Below are positions 27,830 to 36,337 of a stretch of 43,910 bases of DNA, one piece after another (the first letter of the stretch is position 1; every line of letters begins with the position of its first letter). The DNA lies in contig NZ_KI519435.1 of NCBI RefSeq assembly GCF_000482485.1, positions 35,031 to 78,940 on the forward strand, in the 5' to 3' direction. Origin of the DNA: Paucisalibacillus globulus DSM 18846 (GTDB taxonomy: Bacteria > Bacillota > Bacilli > Bacillales > Amphibacillaceae). A model generated the notes under the pieces. That model was not told the origin of the DNA, ran no database searches, and worked only from the letters and a program-made list of their open reading frames with translations. The position numbers and the translations under genes were made by a program.

Positions 27830-27867
27830 AAAATAAGAGAGGTAATCAAATATAAATTACCCCTCTT
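27830..27867 (-). terminator. Terminator after fadF
   Basis: Past the fadF stop the minus strand forms AAGAGGGGTAAT...ATTACCTCTCTT (one mismatch) followed by ATTTTC. It divides fadF from the thiolase gene, which therefore likely has its own promoter. Confidence 0.8.
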
Positions 27868-27875
27868 TTAATACT

Positions 27876-29972
27876 TTACGCTGTTTTCACTTCTTCTTCC
27901 ACTAAAACAGATAATGCTAGAATTTCTGCAACATCCATTGTGCTAATGTCTTCTTCAACCTCTTTTGCTTTCGTACCATCGCTTAACATCGTTAGGCAGT
28001 ATGGACATGCACTTGAAATCATGGTCGGCTGAACTGCTAGTGCTTGTTCTGTTCTCGCTACGTTAATGCGGCTTCCTGTTGTTTCTTCAGTCCACATTAA
28101 GCCACCGCCAGCACCACAGCACATCGCATTTTCACGACTACGATCCATTTCCACAAGTTCAAGTCCAGGAATGGAACGTAAAATTTCACGTGGTGGATCA
28201 TATACGCCATTATATCTTCCTAAGTAACAGGAATCATGGTAGGTTAATCGTTCATTAATTGCTTTTGCTGGTTTTAATTTACCCCCCATAACTAAATCAT
28301 AAAGCATTTGGGTATGATGGTAAACCTCAGCCTCGTAACCAAAGTCAGGATATTCATTCTTAAAGATATTGTATGCGTGTGGGTCAATGGTTACAATCTT
28401 CTTCACTTCATTTTTCTCAAATTCTTTTATGTTTTTCTCAGCAATTTCCTGGAATAGAAATTCATTTCCAATACGTCTCGCTGTATCACCAGAGTTCATT
28501 TCTTTGTTTCCTAAGATGGCAAAGCTAATTCCTGCCTGGTTCATTAATTTAGCAAAGGCAATGGCAATCTTTTGACTACGTGCATCAAATGAACCCATGG
28601 AGCTTACCCAGAATAAGTACTCGAAGTCCTTACCTTCTTTTTTCAATTCTTTCACAGTTGGAATGTATGCTGTTTCATCTGTCTCACGCCATTTAATACG
28701 GTCTTTCTTTGATAATCCCCAAGGGTTACCTTGACGCTCGATATTCATTACCGCACGTTGAACATCCCCATCCATCTTTCCTTCTGTCATCACTAAGTAA
28801 CGTCTTAAATCAATAATTTTATCCACATGTTCGTTCATAACCGGACATGCATCTTCACAGTTACGGCAAGTTGTGCATGCATTGATTTCTTCTTCTGTAA
28901 TAACATCTCCAATTAAACTAATTGTTTCCATTGTTGCTGCTGCTTCACCTTTTGCTAGTTGGTTTCCTTGCGTATTTGAAAATGCATAAGAAGGAACCCA
29001 AGGTGATTTCCCAGTGACTGCTGCACCCTTTTCAGTTAAGTGATCTCGAATCTTTACCATTAAGTCCATTGGTGAAAGCATCTTTCCTGTACCTGCAGCT
29101 GGACAAACATCTGTACAACGACCACATTCCACACAAGCATAGAAGTCTATCATTTGTACTTGTTCAAAGTCCTCTACTTTTCCTACACCAAAGGATACTT
29201 CTTCTTCACTTTCTTCATCGATATCGAAATCTAGTTTTTCTAATTTACCAGGAACACGTTTACTTAAAAACACATTAATTGGTGCTGCGATTAAGTGTGC
29301 GTGTTTTGACTGTGGAACATATACTAAAAATGTAAATAACGTTAGGTTATGGATCCACCAGCTCACAAAGAAAATAACCATTGCTGTAGTTGGAGACAAG
29401 AATCCAAAGACCGTAGCGACAAGACTTGCAACCGGTTCAGTCCATGTGGCAGAATGCCCATGCCAGATTTGTGCCATACCGTTTCCAAGTAAAACAGAAA
29501 GCATTAACGTCCCAATAAATATCAACACTAATCCTGCTTTTAAGCCACGCTTTAAGCGGACTAGCTTTTCAATATAACGGCGGTAGAACGCCCAAATAAC
29601 GGCTACTAAAATAGTTAACGTAACAATTTCCTGGAAGAATGTAAATCCAGGATATAGGAACCCAAATGGCAAATGATTACCAGGTGAAATCCCTTTGACG
29701 ACAAAATCAATTGCACCAAATTGAACCAGAATAAATCCATAGAACATCATGACATGGATTATACCGGATTTTTTATCCTTTAATAACTTCGATTGCCCAA
29801 AGACAATTTTGATAATCCGGTTAACTCGCTCTTTGATTTCCCCATCAAACTCAGATTTTTTACCAAGTCTAATATACGCTACTCTTGTTGCTATTACTCT
29901 ACCAAACAAGTAAAGCGCATAGAGTGTGACAGTGAAAAACAAAATTGTATTTATTAATAAGAACACATCCAT
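27876..29972 (-). CDS. fadF: Fe-S membrane oxidoreductase FadF (heterodisulfide reductase-like)
   Basis: The N-terminal ~225 residues carry about five or six membrane helices similar to the nitrate reductase gamma fold. Two 4Fe-4S motifs follow: C280-VEC-GRC-TDVC-P and C366-TTC-RNC-EDAC-P. The C-terminal half holds two CCG-type domains (CCGAGGG and CPYCLTML near 615-660). B. subtilis FadF (YwjF) has this architecture and is in the FadR regulon beside acdA. A role passing electrons from acyl-CoA dehydrogenases/ETF to menaquinone is inferred. GGAGGGG precedes the ATG. Length 698 residues. Confidence 0.92.
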   Translation of the reverse strand: MDVFLLINTILFFTVTLYALYLFGRVIATRVAYIRLGKKSEFDGEIKERVNRIIKIVFGQSKLLKDKKSGIIHVMMFYGFILVQFGAIDFVVKGISPGNHLPFGFLYPGFTFFQEIVTLTILVAVIWAFYRRYIEKLVRLKRGLKAGLVLIFIGTLMLSVLLGNGMAQIWHGHSATWTEPVASLVATVFGFLSPTTAMVIFFVSWWIHNLTLFTFLVYVPQSKHAHLIAAPINVFLSKRVPGKLEKLDFDIDEESEEEVSFGVGKVEDFEQVQMIDFYACVECGRCTDVCPAAGTGKMLSPMDLMVKIRDHLTEKGAAVTGKSPWVPSYAFSNTQGNQLAKGEAAATMETISLIGDVITEEEINACTTCRNCEDACPVMNEHVDKIIDLRRYLVMTEGKMDGDVQRAVMNIERQGNPWGLSKKDRIKWRETDETAYIPTVKELKKEGKDFEYLFWVSSMGSFDARSQKIAIAFAKLMNQAGISFAILGNKEMNSGDTARRIGNEFLFQEIAEKNIKEFEKNEVKKIVTIDPHAYNIFKNEYPDFGYEAEVYHHTQMLYDLVMGGKLKPAKAINERLTYHDSCYLGRYNGVYDPPREILRSIPGLELVEMDRSRENAMCCGAGGGLMWTEETTGSRINVARTEQALAVQPTMISSACPYCLTMLSDGTKAKEVEEDISTMDVAEILALSVLVEEEVKTA

Positions 29973-30098
29973 TGGCTGCCCCTCCTACCTCGAAGTCCTT
30001 TTTCCTAGTGTATTATTTTTCTTGCAAAGAATTACTCTATGGAATAAAATGATAGCGATTCCATTTTTCCGAAAATAAAAAACAATGTATCTTCTACT

Positions 30099-30128
30099 AC
30101 TATAAATTATGAATGACTATTCAGTCAA
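30099..30128 (-). promoter_or_regulatory. fadF promoter overlapped by a FadR-like operator
   Basis: On the minus strand TTGACT (30123-30128), 18 bp and TATAGT (30099-30104) form a sigma-A promoter. The 18-bp dyad TGAATGACTATTCAGTCA (30110-30127, plus-strand reading) covers the -35 and spacer. It closely matches the B. subtilis FadR box (TGAATGAnTAnTCATTCA type). Repression relieved by long-chain acyl-CoA is the expected logic. The fadR gene itself is not in the window. Confidence 0.75.
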
Positions 30129-30197
30129 CCTGTTTTTTATGAATATGCTTTTTTATTTTATTATATGAATGTTGTTTTATTTTAAGTTAAAAGTGGA

Positions 30198-30227
30198 TTG
30201 AACATAATGGGGAATACATTGTATAAT
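30198..30227 (+). promoter_or_regulatory. Plus-strand sigma-A promoter of a probable small RNA
   Basis: TTGAAC (30198-30203), 18 bp and a perfect TATAAT (30222-30227) face away from fadF. There is no plus-strand gene for 2.8 kb downstream, so it should drive a non-coding transcript. Confidence 0.6.
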
Positions 30228-30233
30228 TATGGT

Positions 30234-30409
30234 AGAAACAGCATAAGATAGCCGTGAATACCTGCTTCGTATTCCCGGCCATGCATGGCATTGATGTTCA
30301 GGCGGGCTATCCCTCTGAACACAAACAAAACTTATGTGGACAAAAGGAACCTCACCCTAGTTGATTGTAGCCGATCAAAGGGTGGGGTTTACCTTTTGTC
30401 ATTTTCTTT
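30234..30409 (+). ncRNA. Probable structured small RNA, about 175 nt
   Basis: Downstream of the TATAAT promoter lie an ATAGCC...GGCTAT stem enclosing GAATACCTGCTTCGTATTC and CCATGCATGG hairpins, and an alternative TGTTCAG...CTGAACA stem. A distal CATAAG...CTTATG pairing is also possible. The segment ends in a long GACAAAAGG...CCTTTTGTC hairpin (30339-30400) with inner CACCCT...GGGTG pairs, then ATTTTCTTT. No ORF with a ribosome binding site is seen. I cannot match it to 6S, SRP, tmRNA, T-box or a known riboswitch. The final hairpin is symmetrical and could also end minus-strand transcription from the small ORF. Confidence 0.5.
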
Positions 30410-30547
30410 GATGAGCTTCCTAATGTACTCTAGAAGAGTTACTATAAAGTGAAACTTCATTCAGTGGGGGTTTGACTTGCTGTTTGATCCCTCACTAACT
30501 AGTCTTGTTTTCTATCAAATTCTTCTTGTTGAGGGTCTTACAGCCAG

Positions 30548-30610
30548 TTAACCTGCGAGAAAAGTGCCACCTGCGAATAGTACCAAGAATATTACTGCAG
30601 CATCGCTCAT
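30548..30610 (-). CDS. Candidate 20-aa hydrophobic small protein
   Basis: A strong AAAGGAGAGG Shine-Dalgarno sequence precedes an ATG encoding MSDAAVIFLVLFAGGTFLAG and a TAA stop. Fifteen of the twenty residues form one hydrophobic segment with small residues (AGG, AG), long enough to sit in the membrane. The size resembles tiny membrane peptides such as YjcZ-type sporulation proteins or type I toxins, but no family is recognised. It lies between argS and fadF and faces the plus-strand RNA. About 140 bp of AT-rich DNA (30410-30547) follows with only a CCCTCA...TGAGGG dyad. Confidence 0.5.
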   Translation of the reverse strand: MSDAAVIFLVLFAGGTFLAG

Positions 30611-30733
30611 GACAAATCCTCTCCTTTCACCAATTTCAAAAAGCAAAATAAGTGTCCAAAGGGATCTTGGGTCCCCACCCTCACAACATTACCATTCTTT
30701 TTTAGACCACCATAATTATCCAGTTATTCCCAC

Positions 30734-30763
30734 AAAAAAACCCAGGAAAATCCCCAGGTTTTC
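30734..30763 (-). terminator. Terminator of ywiB-argS
   Basis: The minus strand reads AAAACCTGGG-GATT-TTCCTGGGTTTTTTT, a short stem with two G-U pairs and a run of seven Ts, 30 bp past the argS stop. Confidence 0.8.
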
Positions 30764-30792
30764 TACTTTAGTACAATTTTATAAAAAGATGC

Positions 30793-32463
30793 TTACATCT
30801 TCTCCGGAGCATTCACACCAATCAACTTCAACGAATTTGCAATCGTAGTACGTACAGCCTTCATCAACGCCATTCTTGCATTTGTTAATTCCAGATTATC
30901 TGTATCCAATACTTTCTCCGCATTATAGAAACTGTGTAATAACGATGCTAAATCAAAAACATACTGTGTAATCTTTTGTGGAGCATGTTTGTCAGCTGCA
31001 TCCACAATTACTTGTGGGAACTCACCCATTTTCTTCAGTAAATCAAGCTCTTTTTCAGAGGTTAATAAAGATGAATCAAACGTTTGTTTAAACTCTATAC
31101 CCTTTGCCTCTGCTTGGTTTAGCATGGTGCAAATACGTGCATGAGCATATTGCACATAATAAACTGGGTTGTCATTTGACTGTGAACGAGCAAGTTCTAC
31201 ATCAAAATCAAGCTGGGAGTCGTTCGAACGTGCTACAAAGAAATATCGAACTGCATCAATTCCAACCTCATCCATTAACTCTCGAAGTGAAACTGCATTA
31301 CCAGTACGCTTACTCATACGAAGCTTTTCTCCACCATCAAATAGGTTTACCATCTGAATGATTTCCACATCTAGTTTTTTCGCTTCATAGCCTAGCGCCT
31401 GAATGGCAGCTTTCATTCTAGGAATGTAACCATGGTGGTCAGCACCCCAAACATTAATCAATTTATCAAAGCCACGGTTCAGCTTGTTTTGATGGTATGC
31501 AATATCAGGTGTTAAATAAGTAAATGCACCGTCATTTTTAACTAGCACACGATCTTTATCATCACCGAAGTCCGTTGAACGGAACCAAGTTGCCCCATCT
31601 TTTTCATAGACATAGCCTGCTGCTTCTAATTTGTTAAGAACATCTTTTATTTCATCATTCTTATAAAGACTTCTTTCCGAGAACCAATTATCAAAATGAA
31701 CGCCAAAGTCATCTAGGTCTTTCTGAATTTTTCCTAGTGTGTGTTTTAAGCCATATTCTTTAAAGAAAGCCAAACGTTCTTCTTCAGACTTATTTGCCCA
31801 TTCATCACCATGTTCAGCTGCCAACTCTTTCCCAATTTCCATAATATCTTGGCCACGGTAACCATCTTCCGGCATTTCTGCAACAATCCCTAATGCTTGT
31901 AAATAGCGAGCATTCACTGACAATGCAAGATTATCTATTTGATTCCCAGCATCATTAATGTAGTATTCACGCTCTACTTTATATCCAGCTGCATCTAACA
32001 CACTGCATAATACATCACCAAATGCTGCACCACGTGCATGTCCAAGATGTAGATTTCCAGTTGGATTTACGGAAACAAACTCCACTTGGACTTTACTGCC
32101 CTTACCATATTCTGTTCTACCGTATGCATCCCCTGCTTCTAAAATAGTCGGGATTAAATCTGTTAAAAAGTCATTTTTCATGAAAAAGTTAATGAACCCT
32201 GGACCTGCAATATCGACTTTTTCCACGGATGCTTTTGATGTGTCTAGGTTAGCTACGATATCCTCGGCAATTTGTCTTGGTGCTTTCTTTGCAATACGTG
32301 CTAATTGCATTGCGATATTTGTTGCGAAATCACCATGTGACTTATCCTTTGGTTTTTCTAAAATTATATCTGGTAATTCTGCATCTGTAGCTAGTCCAGC
32401 TTTTAAAACTGCAGCACCGATTTGTTCTTTTAAATTAGTTTCTGTTTGTGCTAAGACGTTCAT
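30793..32463 (-). CDS. argS: Arginyl-tRNA synthetase
   Basis: This class I synthetase charges tRNA-Arg. The N-terminal additional domain contains [15 protein letters not shown] and the AGPGFINFF motif. The HIGH motif is HLGH at 139-142 within [32 protein letters not shown] and a KMSKS-like RMSKRTG (mid-370s) follow. The C-terminal anticodon domain includes [13 protein letters not shown] and ends with the usual aromatic/hydrophobic tail. Length 556 residues. Its ATG overlaps the ywiB stop (ATGA), so the pair is translationally coupled. Confidence 0.97.
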   Translation of the reverse strand: MNVLAQTETNLKEQIGAAVLKAGLATDAELPDIILEKPKDKSHGDFATNIAMQLARIAKKAPRQIAEDIVANLDTSKASVEKVDIAGPGFINFFMKNDFLTDLIPTILEAGDAYGRTEYGKGSKVQVEFVSVNPTGNLHLGHARGAAFGDVLCSVLDAAGYKVEREYYINDAGNQIDNLALSVNARYLQALGIVAEMPEDGYRGQDIMEIGKELAAEHGDEWANKSEEERLAFFKEYGLKHTLGKIQKDLDDFGVHFDNWFSERSLYKNDEIKDVLNKLEAAGYVYEKDGATWFRSTDFGDDKDRVLVKNDGAFTYLTPDIAYHQNKLNRGFDKLINVWGADHHGYIPRMKAAIQALGYEAKKLDVEIIQMVNLFDGGEKLRMSKRTGNAVSLRELMDEVGIDAVRYFFVARSNDSQLDFDVELARSQSNDNPVYYVQYAHARICTMLNQAEAKGIEFKQTFDSSLLTSEKELDLLKKMGEFPQVIVDAADKHAPQKITQYVFDLASLLHSFYNAEKVLDTDNLELTNARMALMKAVRTTIANSLKLIGVNAPEKM

Positions 32464-32891
32464 TTTTTATCCTCCTTCATTATTTTAAGCATAATCATAT
32501 GGTTACGTTTATCTTGCCCGTTCAATTTCACGGTATAGTCAATTTTAAGAAACCCTTCATTTTGATCCTCAAATGCTTGATAATCTATTGATTTAGTAAA
32601 AGTTTCCATATGTATGTTGCCATGTGGATGTGTGTACACATTTTCCGTTATCTTCGCTTTTAGAAATTGCTGGTTCATGGAGACAACGCCTAACCGCTTT
32701 ATATTTACCTTTTCAGGCTGGATGGTAATCAAGCTTTTTATCGTATACCCTTCCTCTGTCTTTTCCTCAAAGGTAATAACATCCATCTTATCTTTTCGAT
32801 AATATTTTCCTAGCTGCTTACTTGTATTTGTTTCTGTTAAGCCATTATCCTCTATAACCGTATGTAAATGTATTCTTACTTGTTTATCCAA
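32460..32891 (-). CDS. ywiB: DUF1934 beta-barrel protein (YwiB)
   Basis: The 143-residue product matches the YwiB/DUF1934 family, a small calycin-like beta-barrel of unknown function almost always paired with argS. Alternating strands are visible ([51 protein letters not shown]) and a late [11 protein letters not shown] segment. Its stop overlaps the argS start by four bases. No catalytic residues can be proposed. Confidence 0.85.
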   Translation of the reverse strand: MDKQVRIHLHTVIEDNGLTETNTSKQLGKYYRKDKMDVITFEEKTEEGYTIKSLITIQPEKVNIKRLGVVSMNQQFLKAKITENVYTHPHGNIHMETFTKSIDYQAFEDQNEGFLKIDYTVKLNGQDKRNHMIMLKIMKEDKK

Positions 32892-32970
32892 ATAACTCGC
32901 CCCTACTACTTACTCGTATTTACCTATTATAGCGACAACTGAATACCCTTTTCAATATATATAATTCGAA

Positions 32971-33001
32971 GTTTATTTCCGCAAATATTCACCCATAATG
33001 A
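32971..33001 (+). promoter_or_regulatory. Possible forespore (sigma-F/G) promoter of pbpG
   Basis: GTTTA (32971-32975), a 16-nt gap and CCCATAATGA (32992-33001) resemble sigma-F/sigma-G elements, 45 bp before the penicillin-binding protein gene. B. subtilis pbpG is a sigma-F gene, which supports it; the -10 match is partial. Confidence 0.35.
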
Positions 33002-33045
33002 TAATAAGTGACAGTTTACGACAAAATCAAATGGAGTCCTGACAT

Positions 33046-35097
33046 ATGAAGAAAACTTTCCTAAGAAAAAAGATAAACCGCGTTATGCTAAAAACTCTAT
33101 TCGGTGTAGCATTAACAGCGGTTTCTGCCATTCTACTTATATATCTTGTTGCCCTATTACTTGGACCACCTAGCTTAATGAATGATCAAAATACGATTTA
33201 TTATAGCATAGACAATAAGGTAATTGGTGAAGAACAAGGAGTAGAGAATCGATATTGGGTTGATTTAGAGCAAATGTCCCCCAATATTATTAATGCAACA
33301 TTGATGATTGAGGACCAACGTTTTTTCCAACATAATGGCTTTGATATGAAAAGAATCATGGGTGCTATTCTGAAGGATATAAAAACGATGTCCTTAAAAG
33401 AAGGAGCCAGTACGCTTACACAGCAGTATGCCAGAAACCTCTATCTTTCTCACGAAAAAACTTGGACTAGAAAATTAAAGGAAGCTTTTTATGCCATTCG
33501 ACTTGAGATGTATTACTCAAAAGAAGAAATTTTAGAAGGCTACTTAAATACCGTGTATTATGGCCACGGTGCTTATGGAATCGAAGCTGCGAGCAATCAC
33601 TTTTTCAATAAATCATCTAATGAACTTACTATCGCAGAAGCTGCGATGCTCGCTGGAGTTCCGAAAGGGCCGACCTACTATTCACCTTTAAATGATATGG
33701 AACGAGCAACAAATCGCCAAAAACAAATCCTTGCACTAATGGTAGAAGAGAAATTTATTACTGATGACGATTATTTTTTAGCTAGTCGAGAAAACCTGGT
33801 ATTTACAGATCCAAAAGAAAGAAAACAGCTTACTATCGGTCCACATTTCCAAGATACTGTTTTACGGGAGGCTGCAAAAAAATTAGAAATTGATCAAGAA
33901 CTAGTTCGGTCAGGTGGCTATCAGATTTATACGACATTGGATATTGAAATGCAGAAGGAGTTAGAGGCAAGTGTCGCAAATACAATTGCAGACACAAGTG
34001 AGATGGAAGTTGGAGCTATTGCAATTGACCCAAAAAATGGTGCCATTCGTGCACTAGTCGGTGGACGTGATTACCAGTCCAGTCCATTTAATAGAGCCAT
34101 CCAAGCAAAACGAATGCCAGGTTCAACCTTTAAACCATTTTTATACTATGCTGCCCTACAAAACGGCTTTACTGCGACAACTATGTTAATGAGCAAACCT
34201 ACAATATTCGAAATAGAAGATGGAAATGTCTATCAACCAAGTAATTACAATGGGTATTATGCTAATGAGCCAATTACCTTAGCACAAGCTTTAGCTTTAT
34301 CGGATAATATTTATGCAGTTAAAACAAATTTGTATTTAGGTGTGGATGCTTTGATTGATTCTGCCAAACGATTCGGGATTTCAAGCGACTTACCTGCAGT
34401 CCCTTCGCTTGCCCTTGGAACTGCTACTGTAACCGTGGAGGAGATGGTCTCAGGTTACGGGATGCTTGCTAATGGTGGTTATAAAATTGATGGACACACG
34501 ATTGAAAAGATTGTAGATCGGGAAGGTAGAACTGTCTATGAGTTGGATGATAATAATAGGAAGCAATATTTAAATGCACAAAACACATTTATCTTAACCC
34601 AGCTCATGACTGGGACGTTTGATGAATCATTGAATGGCTATATGTCGGTTACAGGAATCTCATTAACTGATCAATTATCCCGAACCTATGCCGGAAAAAC
34701 CGGTTCAACTGATTCCGATAATTGGATGATTGGCTATAGCCCTTCCCTTGTCGCAGGGGTTTGGACCGGATATGACGACAATCGAACCATTACAAAAATG
34801 CCAGAACGTTCTTATTCCAAGGACATTTGGGCAGATTTTATGGAAAGTGCACATAAGGGCCAACCTAATAAACACTTTGATGCACCAGATGACCTCGTAG
34901 CTGTTCCAATTGACCCAGAAACCGGATTACGAGCAACTCCACACTGTCCTGTAAGTACCGTCATGTTTTTTAAAAAAGGCACAGAGCCAGATTATCATTG
35001 TTCGGAGCACTTTTATGGCGAATTGGATAGCAAAGATGAAGGTAACAAGGAGAAGAAAGGGTTATTTCAGCGGTGGTTTGAGGTGTTTTTTGAGTGA
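33046..35097 (+). CDS. pbpG: Class A penicillin-binding protein (PbpG/PBP2d-like)
   Basis: A bifunctional peptidoglycan glycosyltransferase/transpeptidase. A basic cytoplasmic end and one membrane anchor (about residues 19-40) precede the GT51 domain, with catalytic EDQRFFQHNGFD (Glu89) and EGASTLTQQYARNLYL. The transpeptidase domain has SxxK at Ser360 (PGSTFKPF), SDN at 419-421 and KTG at 551-553. Residue length 683. The locus next to ywhD and argS is that of B. subtilis pbpG, a forespore-expressed enzyme for spore peptidoglycan. GGAG lies ten bases before the ATG. Its 3' UTR holds array 2. Confidence 0.93.
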   Translation: MKKTFLRKKINRVMLKTLFGVALTAVSAILLIYLVALLLGPPSLMNDQNTIYYSIDNKVIGEEQGVENRYWVDLEQMSPNIINATLMIEDQRFFQHNGFDMKRIMGAILKDIKTMSLKEGASTLTQQYARNLYLSHEKTWTRKLKEAFYAIRLEMYYSKEEILEGYLNTVYYGHGAYGIEAASNHFFNKSSNELTIAEAAMLAGVPKGPTYYSPLNDMERATNRQKQILALMVEEKFITDDDYFLASRENLVFTDPKERKQLTIGPHFQDTVLREAAKKLEIDQELVRSGGYQIYTTLDIEMQKELEASVANTIADTSEMEVGAIAIDPKNGAIRALVGGRDYQSSPFNRAIQAKRMPGSTFKPFLYYAALQNGFTATTMLMSKPTIFEIEDGNVYQPSNYNGYYANEPITLAQALALSDNIYAVKTNLYLGVDALIDSAKRFGISSDLPAVPSLALGTATVTVEEMVSGYGMLANGGYKIDGHTIEKIVDREGRTVYELDDNNRKQYLNAQNTFILTQLMTGTFDESLNGYMSVTGISLTDQLSRTYAGKTGSTDSDNWMIGYSPSLVAGVWTGYDDNRTITKMPERSYSKDIWADFMESAHKGQPNKHFDAPDDLVAVPIDPETGLRATPHCPVSTVMFFKKGTEPDYHCSEHFYGELDSKDEGNKEKKGLFQRWFEVFFE

Positions 35098-35121
35098 TAA
35101 TTGTGCTGGGTCTGGTGGGGT

Positions 35122-35480
35122 GGGCGATGTTTTCGCGTCTCGGGGCGATGTTTTCGATTTCCGGCTGATGTTTCGAGTTTCCGGGCGATGTTTTCGTGTT
35201 TCGGGGCGATGTTTTCGCGTTTCGGGGCGATGTTTCGGATTTACGGCCGATATTCCGGATTTTCGGCTGATATTCCAGATTTACAGCCGATATTTCCAGT
35301 TTACGGCCGATGTTCCAGATTTACGGCCGATGTTTCCAGTTTACGGCTGATATTCCAGATTTACGGCCGATATTTCCAATTTACGGCTGATATTCCAGAT
35401 TTACGGCCGATATTCCAGATTTACGGCTGATGTTTTCGCGTTTCGGATGATGTTCCAGATTTCCATCCGATGGTTTTGAA
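35122..35480 (+). repeat. Array 2 of 20/21-bp units, about 18 copies
   Basis: GAT of the unit recurs at 35126, 35147, 35167, 35187, 35208, 35229 and then every 20 bp through 35469. The first six units are G-rich and alternate 20 and 21 bp (GGGGCGATGTTTTCGCGTTTC type). The rest are ACGGCCGATATTCCAGATTT type, so two subfamilies adjoin. The array starts 25 bp past the pbpG stop and ends at the terminator, so it should be transcribed as pbpG 3' UTR. Reading frames across it are open by chance; the 20-bp period cycles through all three frames. Confidence 0.95.
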
Positions 35481-35540
35481 CAAAAAAAAGAAGCCGACGT
35501 ACTGCAAGTGTCCAGCTTGCAGTCGTCGGCTTCTTTTTTG
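35481..35540. terminator. Strong bidirectional terminator after pbpG and array 2
   Basis: AAAAAAGAAGCCGAC...ACTGCAAG pairs almost perfectly with CTTGCAGT...GTCGGCTTCTTTTTT around a short loop, with A-run and T-run flanks working on either strand. A second dyad TAGTATACATG-like (35545-35574) follows. The remaining stretch to 35764 is AT-rich with nothing supported. Confidence 0.93.
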
Positions 35541-35764
35541 TCCTAGTAATACATGAGTAAGCCCATGTACTAATTAGTTTACAAATTTCTTGAGTAAAGT
35601 ACAACATTTTAGCCAAAGTTTCATTTTTCAGACACATTTCATTCACTTTTATATCATTTCACTTGTTTTATTGCTCATGAATGAATTTAATTCCATTCCA
35701 TCCTTTAATCTGCTGTGTTTTGTAGGAATATGTAGTCTAATATTATTGAGAGGATAAGAATATC

Positions 35765-35792
35765 ATAAAAAGACCTCAACTTGTGAGGTTTT
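35765..35792 (-). terminator. Terminator of the 35.8 kb hypothetical gene
   Basis: On the minus strand ACCTCA-CAAG-TTGAGGT followed by CTTTTTATG lies directly past the stop at 35796. Confidence 0.8.
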
Positions 35793-35795
35793 AGT

Positions 35796-36113
35796 TTAAG
35801 AAACAATATTATAATTGTCTTTAATGACTTTGTAAGGAACAAGTATTAAAGGGTTTTCCGATGGTGTAAATAATTCGATGTTTTCTTGTTCTGGATATGG
35901 AGCAAACCATTTCAACCCGAATCTTTTGATAATCTTCCCCCTGATTCCTTTTTTGATGATACCTTCCTTCTCTTTATATCTCACTATTCCATCTTGTTTT
36001 CTGAACTCAAATGGATTTTTAAAGTTGTTGGATAATACCCAACCCCAGACAGTTTTCTCATTAAAATAAACGACATCCTCGGTTATCTCAATTTCAATTG
36101 ATAAATTCTTCAA
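35796..36113 (-). CDS. Hypothetical protein, about 105 aa
   Basis: I do not recognise this gene. A TTG at 36113 is the best start because GAAGGGGG lies seven bases upstream. An alternative GTG at 36167 lacks a ribosome binding site. The product starts (M)KNLSIEIEITEDVVYFNEKTVWGWVLSNNFKNPFEF and appears beta-rich and soluble, with a basic centre (KKGIRGKIIKRFGLKWF). It has its own terminator. It is absent from the equivalent B. subtilis pbpG-ywhD interval as I recall it, so it is probably accessory. Confidence 0.65.
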   Translation of the reverse strand: MKNLSIEIEITEDVVYFNEKTVWGWVLSNNFKNPFEFRKQDGIVRYKEKEGIIKKGIRGKIIKRFGLKWFAPYPEQENIELFTPSENPLILVPYKVIKDNYNIVS

Positions 36114-36293
36114 CCATATACCCCCTTCACACTCCAATGCTTTAAAAAGGATTAAAATTGAGCCCACTTCAATTAGTTTTTCATTTTAATCTTCCAGTGA
36201 AATATACTATATATTTCCATATGCAACAATTAAACCCTTTTAAATTACTATATTTAAGAAAAGACTACAATCTAGTGTTCATGCTCCTAGCCA

Positions 36294-36329
36294 GAAAAAA
36301 AGACCAGCAAACCATTTCTAGTTGCTAGC
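36294..36329 (-). terminator. Terminator of ywhD
   Basis: Past the ywhD stop the minus strand forms AGCAAC...GTTTGCT with one bulge, followed by GGTCTTTTTTTC. An outer GGCTAG...CTAG pairing extends it. Upstream of it, 36168-36293 is AT-rich with no feature. Confidence 0.65.
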
Positions 36330-36337
36330 CTTAGTAG

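Noticed and set aside
30370-30400. T-box motif suggested by AGGGTGG on the plus strand
   Set aside because: The conserved T-box sequence is not continued, and no aminoacyl-tRNA or amino-acid gene follows on that strand (argS is on the other).
35015-35430. Two overlapping plus-strand ORFs of 109-111 codons across array 2 with FxxxRxF-type repeats
   Set aside because: They are chance openings of a 20/21-bp repeat in several frames, lack ribosome binding sites, and one begins inside pbpG.
35676-35700. FadR-like half-sites (TGAATGAATTTAATTCCATTC)
   Set aside because: Dyad symmetry is poor and no promoter or lipid gene lies nearby.
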